Source of the DNA: Warburgia ugandensis
Taxonomy: Eukaryota; Streptophyta; Magnoliopsida; Canellales; Canellaceae
Assembly (NCBI GenBank): GCA_035236585.1
Contig: CP141135.1
Coordinates: 74,005,057-74,069,056, forward strand
Direction: 5' to 3'
DNA: 64,000 bases
Within the stretch, counting starts at the first letter, position 1, and each line of letters starts with the position of its first letter. Below the pieces are notes generated by a model. The model worked only from the letters and a program-made list of their open reading frames with translations. It was not told where the DNA came from and did no database searches. Both the position numbers and the translations under genes were made by a program. Shown one piece after another: positions 35,004-48,100 of this stretch.

Positions 35004-35540
35004 ACCGTCAAAGAGATTAGATAAATGAGTCTAATCAAGGTAGAGGAAGGCTCACTTTTGCATCATGCACACACCAAAAATTCATGACTGTTGATCTAAA
35101 AAGAGAGAGAATTGAATGATTTTAATCAGAAAAAATATGCTTTTTATCATAACAAATAGAGGGCGAAAAACGTTGCTAAAGAATGATCCATGCTTAACGA
35201 GGGATGCTATCATCATCCAACCAAGTTGGGTTTCAACATTCAATATCTAGAGCGAGTGGAATCAGTCTTTAGACTGGTCTTATGAACCGTTGCAGACCAA
35301 TCATGAGGTTCAGTACCGCAAGTCCCTGTAGCTACGCGCAATATGCCATCATTTCCATCAGAATAAACGAATCCTGTCTACCGAATCAACCATCCATCAA
35401 TCGAAACATCCTTCCATTATTATCTGCATTCTTTTCTTCACTGTCCACGTGTACGGTTCAAATGTCCTCATCTTCATCTTAAAATATTGCACAACGACCA
35501 TCACAATAATTGGTCTAGAATCTAGATTCTTGGCTTAAAT
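35004..35540. other. Upstream intergenic DNA of the RING ligase gene
   Basis: No ORF with a recognisable domain and no repeat family recognised. Confidence 0.4.
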
Positions 35541-35699
35541 CAATGCCCCAAGTACCAAAAATTTCATCTCTCCCTTCCTTGCCGGAACTTTCTTCTGTCC
35601 CCACCTTGCCCCGCCCCCACCACCAAAGAAAAAATCTTCCACTGCAGCAGATAAACACGAACACAGAGAAAACTTCTAGATGTTTCCACAACTTTCTGT

Positions 35700-35760
35700 G
35701 GGCGCCCCGCTCTGCTCTTATATCTTCTCCTTCAACACACCCATTTCTTCTTCATCAACC

Positions 35761-35802
<42 letters not shown>

Positions 35803-35818
35803 CTTTTGAGGTGGAGAA
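35700..35818 (+). promoter_or_regulatory. Putative core promoter and CT-rich 5' leader of the RING gene
   Basis: A TATA-like TTATATC at 35718-35724 is about 100 bp before the start codon. A run of CT dinucleotides at 35764-35799 lies between, a common feature of plant 5' leaders. The transcription start is inferred, not seen. Confidence 0.45.
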
Positions 35819-36430
35819 ATGGCTGAAGAATCAAACTCTGAGAGGTCGATTTTGGAGCACATGATCAGTTCTAGAAACAGAGATATCTCCCTTTTTTTCC
35901 CATTCATCTTAGGGGTACTGGGTTCAAGCAGAAGAGAAACCCAGGACCCAGATGAAGAGCCCCAACAAACCAGAGAGAGAATTGTTCTGATTAACCCATT
36001 TACCCAGGGGATGATCATACTCCATTCAGGCAGAAGTTTGGAAGATCTAGTGAGGGAGATTTCAGAGATGGAAGGGGGAAAATCAGGTGTCCCACCTGCA
36101 TCAAAGGCCTCAATTGAAACTATGCCAAGAGTGGAGATTGGGGAAGTGGGTGTTGATTGTTCCATCTGTTTGGAGGAGTTTGGGGTTGGGGAAGAAGTTC
36201 GAGAGATGCCCTGCAAGCATGTGTATCATGGGACTTGTATTGAGAAGTGGTTGGAGATTCATGGGTCTTGCCCTATTTGCAGGTATAGGATGCCTGAAGA
36301 AGTAAGTAAGAAAGGAGGGAGAAGTGAAGGGGAAGAAAGAGAGGAAGCGAGGAGAGCAGAGAGGGATGTCTGGGTTAGTTTCTCTGTGAGTAGGACTTCA
36401 AATACTAGTGACGGTTCAGATGAGGAGTGA
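35819..36430 (+). CDS. MPSR1: RING-H2 E3 ubiquitin ligase, MPSR1-like
   Basis: A single-exon gene of 203 aa. The start ATG has a good plant context (GAGAAATGGCT) just after a CT-rich leader. The N-terminal half carries RNRDISLFFPFILG (19-32) and VLINPFTQGMIIL (56-68), then PPASKASIETMP (92-103) just before the RING. The RING-H2 ligands are all present: C114, C117, C132, H134, H137, C140, C151, C154. The tail is acidic and Ser-rich. These blocks match my recollection of Arabidopsis MPSR1 (misfolded-protein-sensing RING ligase), a cytosolic ligase that targets misfolded proteins and supports proteasome function under proteotoxic stress. Orthology is inferred from the conserved blocks and single-exon layout; a close BTL/RING paralogue is the alternative. 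No disruption seen. Confidence 0.85.
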   Translation: MAEESNSERSILEHMISSRNRDISLFFPFILGVLGSSRRETQDPDEEPQQTRERIVLINPFTQGMIILHSGRSLEDLVREISEMEGGKSGVPPASKASIETMPRVEIGEVGVDCSICLEEFGVGEEVREMPCKHVYHGTCIEKWLEIHGSCPICRYRMPEEVSKKGGRSEGEEREEARRAERDVWVSFSVSRTSNTSDGSDEE

Positions 36431-38092
36431 AACAGAATTCTTTAGGCATTCTTTTTTAATGTACAGAGTACACATATATGGAGAAAAGGGAATTAATTCT
36501 TTTTCCCCTATATTTGCCATTTCTTGGGCCTTTTTCTTGGGTTTTTAGTTTTAGGTGGTGAAGGCAGAAACTGATGGAAGAGATGTGAATTTTGAGAAGA
36601 TTCCTTCTTTTTTCTTATGTTTGCCAAATTTTTCTATTTTTGTTTCTCTTTGTAGGCTGTAAAGCCCTTGCATAATGGAATGAGCAGATGTGAAGTTGAG
36701 TTATGTATAGTATGGAAAAAGGCTGCAAATTTTAGCTTCTCCTTGTGGTTCTGATGAGGGTTGTCAACATTTTCAGTTGAACAACATTAAAATGCAAAAG
36801 CTGTGTTCTTGTTATAAGCGGGCAATGCAAACAAAGATTAAGGTAAGGTTAGGATCAGTCAGTGTAGACAGCTTCCTTGGTAGTGCTAATCTAGAATAGG
36901 GATGGTTAAGATTACAGAGATTATATCTTCTTTAACTGAACTAGGGGTAGTTTTTGAATGGTTATGGACCCACTGGGCAGTTATTTTACTGTTTGGTACC
37001 AGTTGTTAACAATGAATACATGTTATAGGTTTGTCATGTTGGGAGTGAAAGGAAACCATTTGGGTGTTAAGGTTCTATTTGGCCTAAGGGTTTAAAGCTC
37101 AGTAGCAGACAACCTTGCAGTCAAGCTACTTACAAAGAATGCTAAGAGCAGGAAGAAAAGTGGAGAACTTTGGGTTTTAAACCATACAAATTTTTATATA
37201 TCAACTGGCTGATGACGCCAGTCTGGGACATGGAGGTGGAGATCCTTATCTGACTATGTAGGCTCTGTTTCCTGCTTGCAATATCAAAAGAAGACGTAAT
37301 TTGACATGTTTCAGTAGTTTGAGTTTGCTCTTAGTATTTATTTATATTGAATGACTGACTCTTGGAGCAGTAAGTTGATAGAGGAATGCTAGCAAGAATG
37401 GGACAATGCAGGTTTGGTGGGAAAAATAGGAAGAAGAAACATACAAAAGGGAGAAGAGGAGATCAGGAGGAGGATGGTGTAAGGGAGGTTCTAGCTCCTC
37501 GAAAGCTAGAATCTGCTGGATTTCTTTCTTTCTTCTCTCCTTGTACTACACTCTGTTATCAAATACAGACGTTTATATCTAGTCACTTTTATTTTCGTTA
37601 CCGAAGCACTTGTTGTAGGAAATCATCACCTTGATTAATCAAAAGACTGTTATTTCTACCTATTGAGCTATCATGTACCCATCCAAACCTTGACAAGATG
37701 ATAACAAGATGTTGCAGGTTTGTCATGTTTGAGTGAAAAGAACCAATCAGTTTTGGTTCTACTGAACTTTAAGGTCTATTTTCTGTCAGAAGGATTATAG
37801 CTATTAAGCAATCAAGTCAGTCGTAGTTTACTTATCTAGGGAGTTATATTTTGCTTTCTGGTATTTTTTATCTTCAGCCAAGAAGAAGAGGACATGTTAA
37901 ACCGACCTTAAGCTAGAGATTAATAGGTGCATAAGATCCTAGATGCTTCCACAAATTTCATGGTTGGCGTTTCCTGGGTACATATGTGCCCCTCTAACTG
38001 CATCTCTGCTCTTTCGGTTAGAAAAAAAGAAAGAAAAAAAGCACTACCGATAGTGGGCTACAAATGAATAACAGGCTCTAATATTCCCGACT

Positions 38093-38160
<68 letters not shown>

Positions 38161-39488
38161 CAAGTGTTATATTTGCATTTTAAACTGCCAATATAGCTGC
38201 TGACTAGAACTCTGGATCCCCAAGAAAAATACAGTTCACTTTCTTACCTTTCATCGTAGGAGTGAAGGGCCCCTTATTGCTAGGAGGTAAGGGCAGAGAG
38301 CAATGAGCCAAGGTGAAGGGCCCCTTATGCATTGATCTCTTATATAGAGAGAGTGGCTTTTTAATACAGGAGACCACGAAAAAAGATCTTCTCCACTATT
38401 ATAAACGACTGAGAAAGGGTTCAGAGTTATACAAATTGAATCTTAACCTATCAGAGGTTTAAAACTCTCCAATGGAAATGCAGAATGTCAAACTAGAACG
38501 TAGCCCTCAAGGGATTGGTTCAACTAGCATTTTGGGCCTCGGATATAATCTTAGCTGTCTGACACATAGTCCTTGTATATTTATAAATCTTGTTATGTCA
38601 AAAGGTGAGAAAAATATTAGATTATAAAATTGGAGGAGCTACTTGAACGCTTACTAAAATAGTGACCTGATTTTGGTTATAAGAAGGAAGATATTTATAG
38701 AATAAATTATTTATTTGTGAGAAATAAGGAACTAGCTCCTGACTTACCTGGTTGGTTGGTTTATATATTACATGGAGGTTTGTGTTTCTGAAGGTTAGGC
38801 CATGTAGCTTCATAGTACATGTTGTTCGTATCCTGTTATAGTTATATATAGGCCCAAAATGCCTGCTCAAAAGAGGGAGAAGAGAATGGAGATGTTTTGA
38901 TACATTGACATGTAGGCTGTTTAAGACTTTTGTGCAGGCAATGTTAATTGATTGTTTAGTAGTCCATACCATAGTTTTTGTATGTGGTTTTTTCCATGAT
39001 CACCCAAAGGACTTGATCAAATCTTGATGATCATGGAGCACTTAACTAGGAGGGTAATTTGATTAGTTCGGTGGATTCTTGACCAAGAGATGATATCTGA
39101 TAATCTTACAAATACTGGAGGTTAACACGTGATGGTTGTGCACTTCAAAGAGATCTTGGTCTTATGGTCAATAGATCTCACCTTCTCTCAGAAAGTAAAA
39201 AGAGATGATATCAAGAACAAACAACAATAGTCTGAGGATAGTAAACAACATCTAAATCGCCAATCACATTGACAAATTCGTCTAAGATTGTTGATCTTCA
39301 TCCAATCAAGATCAGTTGGATATGATAAACTAATCTACTATCTCAGCTGGAGATTTGCCTTGCCAAAACTTGCACTCGTAGGTTCCCTCAGAGTTCACAT
39401 TATTGTGACACAACCAAAGAAAAGTACAGAAAATTACGTAACGAAGACATGGGATTACAATCACTCATTTGAATGGTTGTCACCGTTA
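36431..39488. other. Intergenic DNA between RING gene and GMC cluster
   Basis: The first 300 bp are T-rich and probably the 3' UTR of the RING gene. ORFs at 37386-37634 and 38622-38972 have no recognisable domain. A CT microsatellite is at 38094-38158, and GTGAAGGGCCCCTTAT occurs twice near 38262 and 38310. Confidence 0.45.
38094..38158. repeat. (CT)n microsatellite
   Basis: About 32 CT units. Confidence 0.95.
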
Positions 39489-41368
39489 CTAGTTCAAATG
39501 ATGAGCAGGATCTTTTGCACCAGAGTCATGAGAGTTGAACGAGTTGTTGAATTCTCTCAACATCTTTATCCCTTGGTACCTGCCCAACATTAATAATGTT
39601 GCCATAGGATTTGTACCTGGTGAGCCTCGCAATGTTGATCCATCAATGACCCTCAATCCTGCTGCTCCGAAGACTCTATATTCATCGTCAACAACTGATC
39701 CAGTTTGACACCCTCCATGATAATGGTAAACAGTCCTCACATTCAGCTGGCAGAAATTTCTCAACTCGATTTCCGAGGAGTTCCCTTGTTTTACAATTCG
39801 ATCTTGTTCCTTCCCTACAAATTGAGTGATTGACTTTGTACGGATAACTTTTTCAATCAGACGCGTCATATGAACGCATTCATCCAAGTCCCTCTCCTTC
39901 TTAAAGTAGTTAAACCTTACTGAAGGATTTTGCCTGGGGTCTGTGCTCTTTAGCTCTAGCTCACCTTTCGACAACGGGTTTGCAATCTTAGCTACAACAG
40001 TCATTACTTTTGAACTGGAGCTTATCGGAAGGACAAGAGATTGGACTATGATTCGGTAGCCGTATGTAATTCCCACCACCTGAGGAGGATCTGTTGGTTG
40101 TTCATTCAGAGACTCTGAATAGTTTAAGAAAATGGCTATTAGTGGGTTGTCTTTGATACCATTACCCACTTTTCTTGCATCAAGGAGAGGTGTGATGTTG
40201 AAGTAGTTAAGGTGTTTTTGAGGTCCAATGCCACTTAGCATGAGGATTTGAGGACTACTCAATGCACCTGCAGATAATATAACATCACCCCAAGAATCTG
40301 AGCTATTTGCTTTGTTTAGATAAGCTTCAAAAACTTCGTCAGGGTGACCATGACTCTTGATGAATTTTACACCGATTGCAGTCATCTTCTCTCCGTCACC
40401 TGCAGACTCTGATAATCTCGTAGTTAGTAGTTTTTTCTGTCGACTACTATCTCACTTAAAGAGTAAGACTAACTTAGACATGATAAACCCCAGAAAAAGA
40501 AGTATAACATATTCTACGCAGCTCTTTACTTACTGTTATGGTTGAATATAACATTTTTAACTGTTGCATTTAAGAGGACCGTGATCATCTTCAAATTCCC
40601 AGCCAATAAAAGATCAGCAGAAGTATGCCTCCTTCCATGACCATCAAAAATACTGCCACCAACCTTTGTTCCATTAGTATGTTCCCAACTAAAACCATTA
40701 TAAGGTTGAATTCCAGCTTCGATGAAGCCTTTCCTAACAACAGATTGCCATGGGCTCAACGGGTTAGGCCGAAAAATCATCCTAGATTCTACCCATTCAT
40801 AAGCTTCCTTAACTAGTTTTCTATCCCAACCAGTTCTTCTGATATAATTCTCACTAGCTCTGCTGTAGAATCCTCCATTAATGGCAGTCGATCCACCTAG
40901 TACTCTTCCCCTGAAATTAGCTACTCCTTCCTCAGAAACGAAAGATTGAGCTATCGATGTGAATTCATCAGTGTTGCTCGGGATCAAGGGGTACCCGTAA
41001 TTTTTCTTTTCTTCTATAAGGTTATTATAAGGCGATCCGCCTCTTTCGATCAAAAGCACCGAGAATTTCTCTGACAGGGTGGCTGCTAAGGAGCATCCAC
41101 TTGCGCCTCCCCCAACAATTATGTAGTTGAATGATTTATTCGCTACTACTTGGACATCATCTGTCATGAATGGGACTTGGAGTTCTGCAATTACGATGAC
41201 AAACAAAAGCCATATTAATAGATCTTATAGTGAATATGTGAGCTTGGGGTGATGAACATGAGAAACATATAAAAACTCACCTTCGTTAAACGGAGAACAT
41301 GAAGAAAAATCAGTAAGGAAAAATAGGAAAGACACAAAACAGCCATTGATGAATCCTTGAAGTTCCAT
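39489..41368 (-). CDS. GMC oxidoreductase, (R)-mandelonitrile lyase-like, copy 1
   Basis: Three exons on the minus strand: 41281-41368, 40534-41184 and 39489-40399, with consistent phases and GT-AG introns of 96 and 134 bp. The product is 549 aa, normal for the family. Residues 1-26 look like a signal peptide (FINGCFVSFLFFL), so the product is probably secreted or vacuolar. The FAD-binding motif VGGGASG is near 53-59, followed by LLIERGG. The GMC signature GRVLGGSTAINGGFYSRA follows, and SAGALSSPQILMLSGIGP lies mid-protein. The C-terminal catalytic segment has HYHGGCQTG (His472, His474) and PGTNPMATLL (Asn510). Family members are FAD proteins that cleave cyanohydrins (hydroxynitrile lyases) or oxidise alcohols; which applies here cannot be told from sequence. 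It is the rightmost in transcription order of three tandem copies. Confidence 0.9.
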
Positions 41369-43479
41369 TCTTGCTGGTCCTATAATAAGAGGTTCAGATG
41401 ATGGAAATAACATTCAGTTTATTATGCATGAGTTAAAAAGGTAGAAAATGTGGTAGCTTGACCAACTATGCTATTTATTCTTTCTTTAATGGAATTAGCA
41501 CTAGTGATAAAAGCAATAAAATAAACATAATTTCTTGAGATAATCTTTTGTTGGCACTGCAGTGGGAAGCTCCTTGATATTTTCTTATACCAGTAACAAA
41601 TAAATATTCTCTGATGTTTATGTTTTGTTTTGGTTAGGAAATGATCTCAGTCCTAATACTTGTCGGAAATTTTGTAAAACACGGTTCAAATAATTTAACT
41701 AAGTGTAAAATCGAAGACAAGTAAGGACAACAAAGCTTACAAGAATTGAACACTATCAGACGATGCAATTGAAAATAAACAAGAAATCAAGTATGAGTAG
41801 TAGAGACGAATTAGTAGAATAACGTAGCACTTAGTTGGGTTGCGACGAGCTATTTCTAAGACACAACCACCATGGTAGTCTTTGACGTTGGGTCCAGTCA
41901 AGGGAACAGGCAGAAAAATTTATATATCCAAGTGAGGGAGGAGGCTTATATACAGCACTAAGATCCTCAATGTTCATTCCTTTGAACTGCTATCTCATTC
42001 ATTCCCCAAGCTTCCATTGGAAACGGTAAAGACCCACGTGCAGTGTGCAGTTTATGTTTAATGCATGCATAACAGTAAAAAATGCTTTAAAAATATGACA
42101 TTTAGAAGAGAAACGTACAATGTTCTCCAAGGTATGAACTAGAAGTTAGAAGCTTTACTTTTAAGATACCGTTTCATTTTTTAATGTCATTTTAACTAGA
42201 AGACAAACTATACAATCACTAGATCGCGTTGATAATTATATGTTATGGGCTTTCTTGCCCGGATTGAGGGAATTGACTGGGTCCCATCTGCGGGAACTAT
42301 TGATAAATAGAGGCTCTCAGTGACAGTGGGTTGATTTTCAACCGATCATGACATTCTGGAACCAAAAATCGATCTATTTTCTGCTGAAGATTAATCAATC
42401 CATCTTTGCAGTACAAGATTCAACGTAAACAATCAAGTAGAATACAACACCTGATGGGATTCAGAATCAGGTGACGTCCATGTCCATTATCATAAGATAA
42501 TCTTCGGAGAAGAATGAAGTGTACTTGCCCCAAATATTTATTTTTGGGGACTTTTCTATGTACTGTATCTCCCGCTGAACTGCTGAACTCCGAAGAGCCC
42601 GAGACACTACAAACTGAAATTCTTTAAGGATTCTTTTCTCTTTGAGTAGGAGGAAGTCAACTAGCAGTGATAGACTGTCTGAGGAATAAAAGCTGAAATT
42701 CATTGGGGATACTTTCCTTTTACAGAAGATTGAAAAGTCGTTACACACAGTGAAAGGAGAATTAATTGTTCTTCTTGGGTCTTCTCTTTTGTGTTCCTTT
42801 TGTTTGTTTCCTTTTGCAGACATAACTAGGCCTAATTTGCCTGCTTGGAACAAGGAATGAAAAGTACAGAGACGTAGATATATCGCTGTACTGTAGCGGC
42901 GCTTTGTGCAAGCAACAGTTGCATATTTGGTGATTGAAGCATATCTAATGACGAGAGGCAGCAGTCATGGGCACCAAAAAGAATTTGTGGCCATGGAGCA
43001 ATCAATCGGGAAGGTAAGTTGATTGATTGGCTTAAGAATGGAATCAATAATATCCAAAGATGTTGATAAGTTAATTAACGTAAATCTGCATTGAGGTCTG
43101 AAAATATAATAACGTTTGAACTTTTGGAGAACAAACGGGGCATGGAAAAGTCCGGACCTCTTCCAAAAAGATTCGACTGATTCGGAGGCTGTTGTCACTA
43201 TTCTGAACAGTAGATAAGTGTGCAATGGTGGAGTATATTAAGAAACTATTATCTTTTGGCTTATTGAAGGTTGATCTTCAGTTGATCAAGAGAAGTTGGA
43301 ATAATAAATTTACTGGAGAACTTCCTCATTTCCCCTTATATTTATAGCTTATTCAAACTTTACATACATACGTCCCGAGAAAAAGATCACAAGGAAATTT
43401 AAGGCTAAACCACAGCGAGAACATAGGAGTCCAAGAACATCGATTCGAATAGTGCTGCTTAACCAGTTATTAATATGAT
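41369..43479. other. Spacer within GMC cluster, with a 3'-flank remnant
   Basis: Minus-strand ORFs at 42467-43225 show no domain. At about 42240-42420 the sequence (GTTGATTTTCAACCGATCA, then AAAAATCGATCTATTTT, GCTGAAGATTAATCAATCC) resembles the region just downstream of GMC copy 3 (51530-51610). It therefore looks like the 3' flank of a copy whose coding part is gone. A minus-strand AATAAATAG near 41470-41478 is a plausible TATA box for GMC copy 1. Confidence 0.5.
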
Positions 43480-44755
43480 GAGCGCCAATTTGTGCACCAG
43501 ACTGGTGAGAGTTGCTGAATTCTCTCAGTATCTTGATCCCTTGGTACCTGACTAGCATTGATAAAGTTGCCATTGGATTTGTGTTTGGAGATTCTTGCAA
43601 CGTGCATCCATCAACAACCCTCAATTATGCAACTCCAAACCCTGTGTAGTCATCATCAACAAGTGATCCTCTTTGACAGCTTCCATGGTAATGGAAAAAG
43701 GTCTTCACGTTCATCTTGCAGAAATTCCTCAACTGGAGTTCAACAGAACTCTCCTAGCTTATTTGCGCTTGTTCTCCCTACAAAGCTATCGATAGACTTT
43801 GCCTGAGTAACTTTCTCGCCTAGTAAGTGCTATTTGAACACATTCATCCAAGTCTCTCTGCTTTTTAAGGTAGTTAAATCTTACAGAAGGGCTTCGTCTG
43901 GTGTCAGTGCTCTTGAACTTTAGCTTCCCTTTTGACAATGGGTTCATAATTTTTGCTGCAACAACAATTTTTCTTGAACTGGAGTTTGCAGGAAGGACAG
44001 GAGATTGAATTATGATTCTAATAGAGTCTTTTGCATATCCAACAACTTGAGGAAGCTGTTATCCATTTAGAGCTTGTGAAAAGTTTAAGGGAAGGGATAT
44101 GCTTGGGTCATCTTTGATACTTTTGCCTTCTTTTGCATCAACAAGAGGCGAAATATTGAAGTGCTTAAGGTGTTTTTGAGGTCCAATAACGCTTAGAGTG
44201 AGGATTTGTGGACTACCCAATGCTCCTGTAGACAATATAACATCATCCAGGAATCAGAGTTCTTTGGTTTGTTGAGATAAGCTTTGAAGACTCCATCATT
44301 ATTACCATCGCTCTTGATGAATCTTACACCGATAGCCATTGGCTTCTGCCTGTCACTTGCATAACTTTGTGCAAATTCTCAACTTATGATCATAAATTGG
44401 GACTCTTTGACACGAGACCATGAATAGTGCTAGCCTTTCCAATTTGTACTTGAGAAGGGAGTGATGAAACATCACAAGTATGATCGACACAGCTTTTTAC
44501 TTGCTGTTATGAGTGAAGATGGCGTTTTTGACCTGCATTTAAAAGGACTATGATCATCTTCAAATTCCCAGCCCCTAAAAGGTCAGCAGAGGTATGCCTG
44601 CTTTCATGCCCATAAAAAATGCTACCAACAATCTTTGTCCCTTGATTTGTAAAACCACTGTAAGAGGGAATTCCAGCCTCAATGAAGCCTTTCCTAACAA
44701 CATATTGCCATGGGCTCAACCGATTCGGCTGGAAAACGATCTTAGACTCCACCTA

Positions 44756-45112
44756 TGTTGGTCCAGACCCATTTCAAATGGCCGCCGTATTCAATGGTGG
44801 CGGGCGCAGCAGTCGGTGCGGCTAACGACTTCAACGGTGACGGGGCGCCGCCGTCAGCCACCTCCACCGACCTTTGAATTTGTGTAAAACGGGTTGAAAA
44901 TCAGACCCGAAAATTCCCTATTTATAGGGATACCAAGAGGGCAAGGAGTAGAACCCCATTCCTCTGTAAAAACCCCGTGTATACCTCTCTGTAAAACCCC
45001 AGTTTCATAGTGAAATCACTCTCCTGTGGACGTAGGCTTATTGGCCGAACCACGTTAAAACTCTGCGTTTTTTTGTGTGTATGATCTTGGGCGGGGACGA
45101 AAATCCCCAACA
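44756..45112 (+). repeat. 5' LTR of the Copia element
   Basis: 357 bp, starting TGTTGGTCCAGACCC and ending CCCCAACA (TG...CA). A TATTTATAGGG motif inside is a plausible LTR TATA box. The last ~230 bp look identical to the 3' LTR. Confidence 0.95.
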
Positions 45113-48100
45113 AGTGGTATCGAGGCTCGGTTCTGAGTGAAACGAGAGGCAAAAACGGGGTGCGGTTTCGCGGTCGAGAGGAGGAAAGCATTCTGCTACG
45201 ATTGCTACAGTATCATCATTGCTGCCCTCGGGTACTACTACGGTGCGAGTTGGCACGTGCAGGGGCGGGTTCCAACGGTTCGAGTTTCAACAAATGCGGA
45301 GTTACAACGGTATAGAGTTGTAACGATGCGAGTGCAAATAGTAGCGCATTTGCACGGTAGGCTGAGTTGAAACGGTGGCGTATTGCAACGATCACAGAGT
45401 TGCAACGGTTCGAGGTCTGGCAAGTAGTTGAGTTGCAATAGTAACGAGTTGAAAACGGTGATTCGATTGGAGTAGACCTATTTTTTGGCGAGGTTTTCAA
45501 GGGGGATAGACCGATTCTTGGCAAACGCGGTGGTGTTCTCAAATTTGTAAGATTTTCTCCACGAAATTGCTTTGTAAGTACTTATTCTTTACTTATGGAG
45601 GCAAACATGAGCAAAATGATTTGCTTAAATGGTACTAACTATCACAAGTGGAAGGGAAAAATGAAAGATCTTCTTTTTGTGAAGAAATTACATCTACCTG
45701 TTTTTGCTACTCAAAAACCGGAGGATAAGTCCGAAGAAGAGTGGGCTTTTGAACACGAACAGGTATGTGGTTTTATTCGACAATGGGTAGAAGATAATGT
45801 TTTGAATCATATTCAAAATGAAATACATGCTAGAACTCTATGGATCAAATTAGAAACCTTGTATGCATCGAGAACAGGGAATAATAAGTTATTCCTACTT
45901 AATCAAGCGATGCACCTGAGATACAAGGAAGGGAGTTCTATTTCTGACCACTTGAACAAGTTGACCGGATGCTTTCAGCAACTATCTAATGTTGGCGTCA
46001 GGTTTGACGATGATATCATGGGTTTATGGCTTTTAAATACTTTGCCTGACTCATGGGAAAATTTTCATGTTTCTCTAGCTAATTCTGCTCTAGGTGGTCT
46101 TTGTGACATGGGAATGCAGAAGTGCGATTCTAAATGAAGAAATGAGGCGACGAGCTCAAGTTGTCACCACATCACGGTCTGAGATTTTGATCTCGGAGAA
46201 AATCGAGGAGAAGCAAGATCAAGGACGGGAGAAGAATAATAGAAGCGAGGAGTAAATCTAAGTCCCGGATATAAGAATGCGGAATGCAATTATTGTGGCA
46301 AGAAGGGTCACATTAAAAGGCGGTGTTACAAGTGGAAAGCGAGAACAAAGCAGAGAGAATGCGAGCAGGAGAGAAGAAATGATGAGGGGAATGATCGTGT
46401 AGCTGCCACTACTTCAGGCCTTGTTGTGGTTTGTGATGAAAATGAAATCAACCTAGCCTCCAATGAGATTGGATGGGTTGTTGACAGTGGTGCTTCTTTT
46501 CATGTTACCTCGAGGAGGGAGTTTTTCACCTCGTACACTCCTGGTGACTTTGGAGTGTTAAAGATGGGTAACGATGGGCTGTCAAAGGTTGCTGGTATCG
46601 GATCCGTTTGTTTGGACACCAACAACGGAACAAGGTTGATTCTCAAGGACGTTCGACATGTACCAGATATTCGGTTGAATTTAATATCAGCCGGAAAGCT
46701 TGATGATGATGGGTACTGTAGTACCTTTTGCGATGGACAGTGGAAGCTCTATAAGGGAGCGCTTGTGGTTGCCAGAGGGAAGAAATCATCTAGCTTGTAT
46801 GTGATGCAAGCTTCGATTCCTAGTAACTCTGTGAACGCAGTTGATGTTGCTGGTTCTTCAGAGTTGTGGCACGAGTGCTCGGTCACGCATGGTGAGAAAG
46901 GACCCAGGATGTCTAGTCAAGAAGAATTTGCTTTCAGGGGCTCAAAGCTACAAAGGTAAGCAAATGTGCTCATTGTCTTCTTAGGAAGCGACAACGAGTT
47001 TCCTTCAAAAGCCATCATTCTTCCGAGAAAGCCGGGGCGTGCTTGAATTGGTACATTCGGATGTATGCGGTCCTATGAAGGTACGCACATTTGGTGGTGC
47101 ATTATATTTTGTCACATTTATTGATGATTATTCCGAGGAAACTACGGGTGCATGTTTTGAAAACTAAGGATCGAGGTGCTTGACAAGTTTAAAGAATTTC
47201 AAGCTTAGGTGAGCGGCAAACGGGAAGAAGTTGAAATGCATTCGCCTGACAACGACGGTGGCGAGATGCGTGGACCTTTCGATGCTTATTGTAAGAAGCA
47301 AGGGATCGAGACATCAAAGAACTCCTCACGAAGACTCCTCCAAATGGTTTAGCGGAAAGGATGAACGGGACATTGATGGAGAGGGTCGGATGCTTGCTTT
47401 ACGAGCAAAGGCTGCCGGTTCATACGGGGTGAGGCTATACACGGCCTATGTATGTTATTAACATATCTCCAATAGTTGCCTTGAATGCGAGATGTTCTGA
47501 CGAGGGCTATGGTATGGAAAAGATGTCTCTTACGATCATTTGCGGGTATTTGGGTGCAAAGCGTTTGTACATATACTGGGATGAGAGGTCCAAGTTAGAC
47601 GTCAAGACCAAACAATGCATTTTCATCGGCTATGGGCGGATGAGTTTGGTTACGGGCTATATCATCTGTTGCAAGAAAATTTGGTTAGAAGTCGTGATGT
47701 GGTCTTTATGGAAGACCAAACCATTGAACACATCGACAAAGCCAAAGTATCGAAACTCAAAGTTACGATACTCGACAATTTAGATCCGGTTCTATTTCAC
47801 ATACGCCAAGTGTAGATGGCACCAATGACCATGGTGGTGCTCCAGGTTGATGTTCAAGATAATCGGTGAGGGAGAACATGAAGGCTGCTTTGAAGACTTG
47901 GATGTTTCATCGGTGATGATATTTAGCGAGGAGGTTCCTCTTGAGAAACCAGCAGTTTCATTGAGACGGAGTTCGAGAGATCGTCAACCCTCCACTCGAT
48001 ATTCATCAGATGAGTACGTACTCCTCGCGACGGGGAGAACACGAGAGCTACACGGGCGGTTGAAAGTGAAGAGAGAATGCGAGTGGATTGCAGGTATGAA

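Noticed and set aside
35755-36216. 153-aa minus-strand ORF opposite the RING gene
   Set aside because: Antisense shadow of the RING coding sequence.
42467-43225. Overlapping minus-strand ORFs of 71-128 aa in the GMC spacer
   Set aside because: No domain and no GMC similarity; consistent with random ORFs.
44922-45256. Minus-strand ORFs in the 5' LTR and matching ones near 49801-50007
   Set aside because: Identical because the LTRs are identical; antisense to LTR sequence with no domain.
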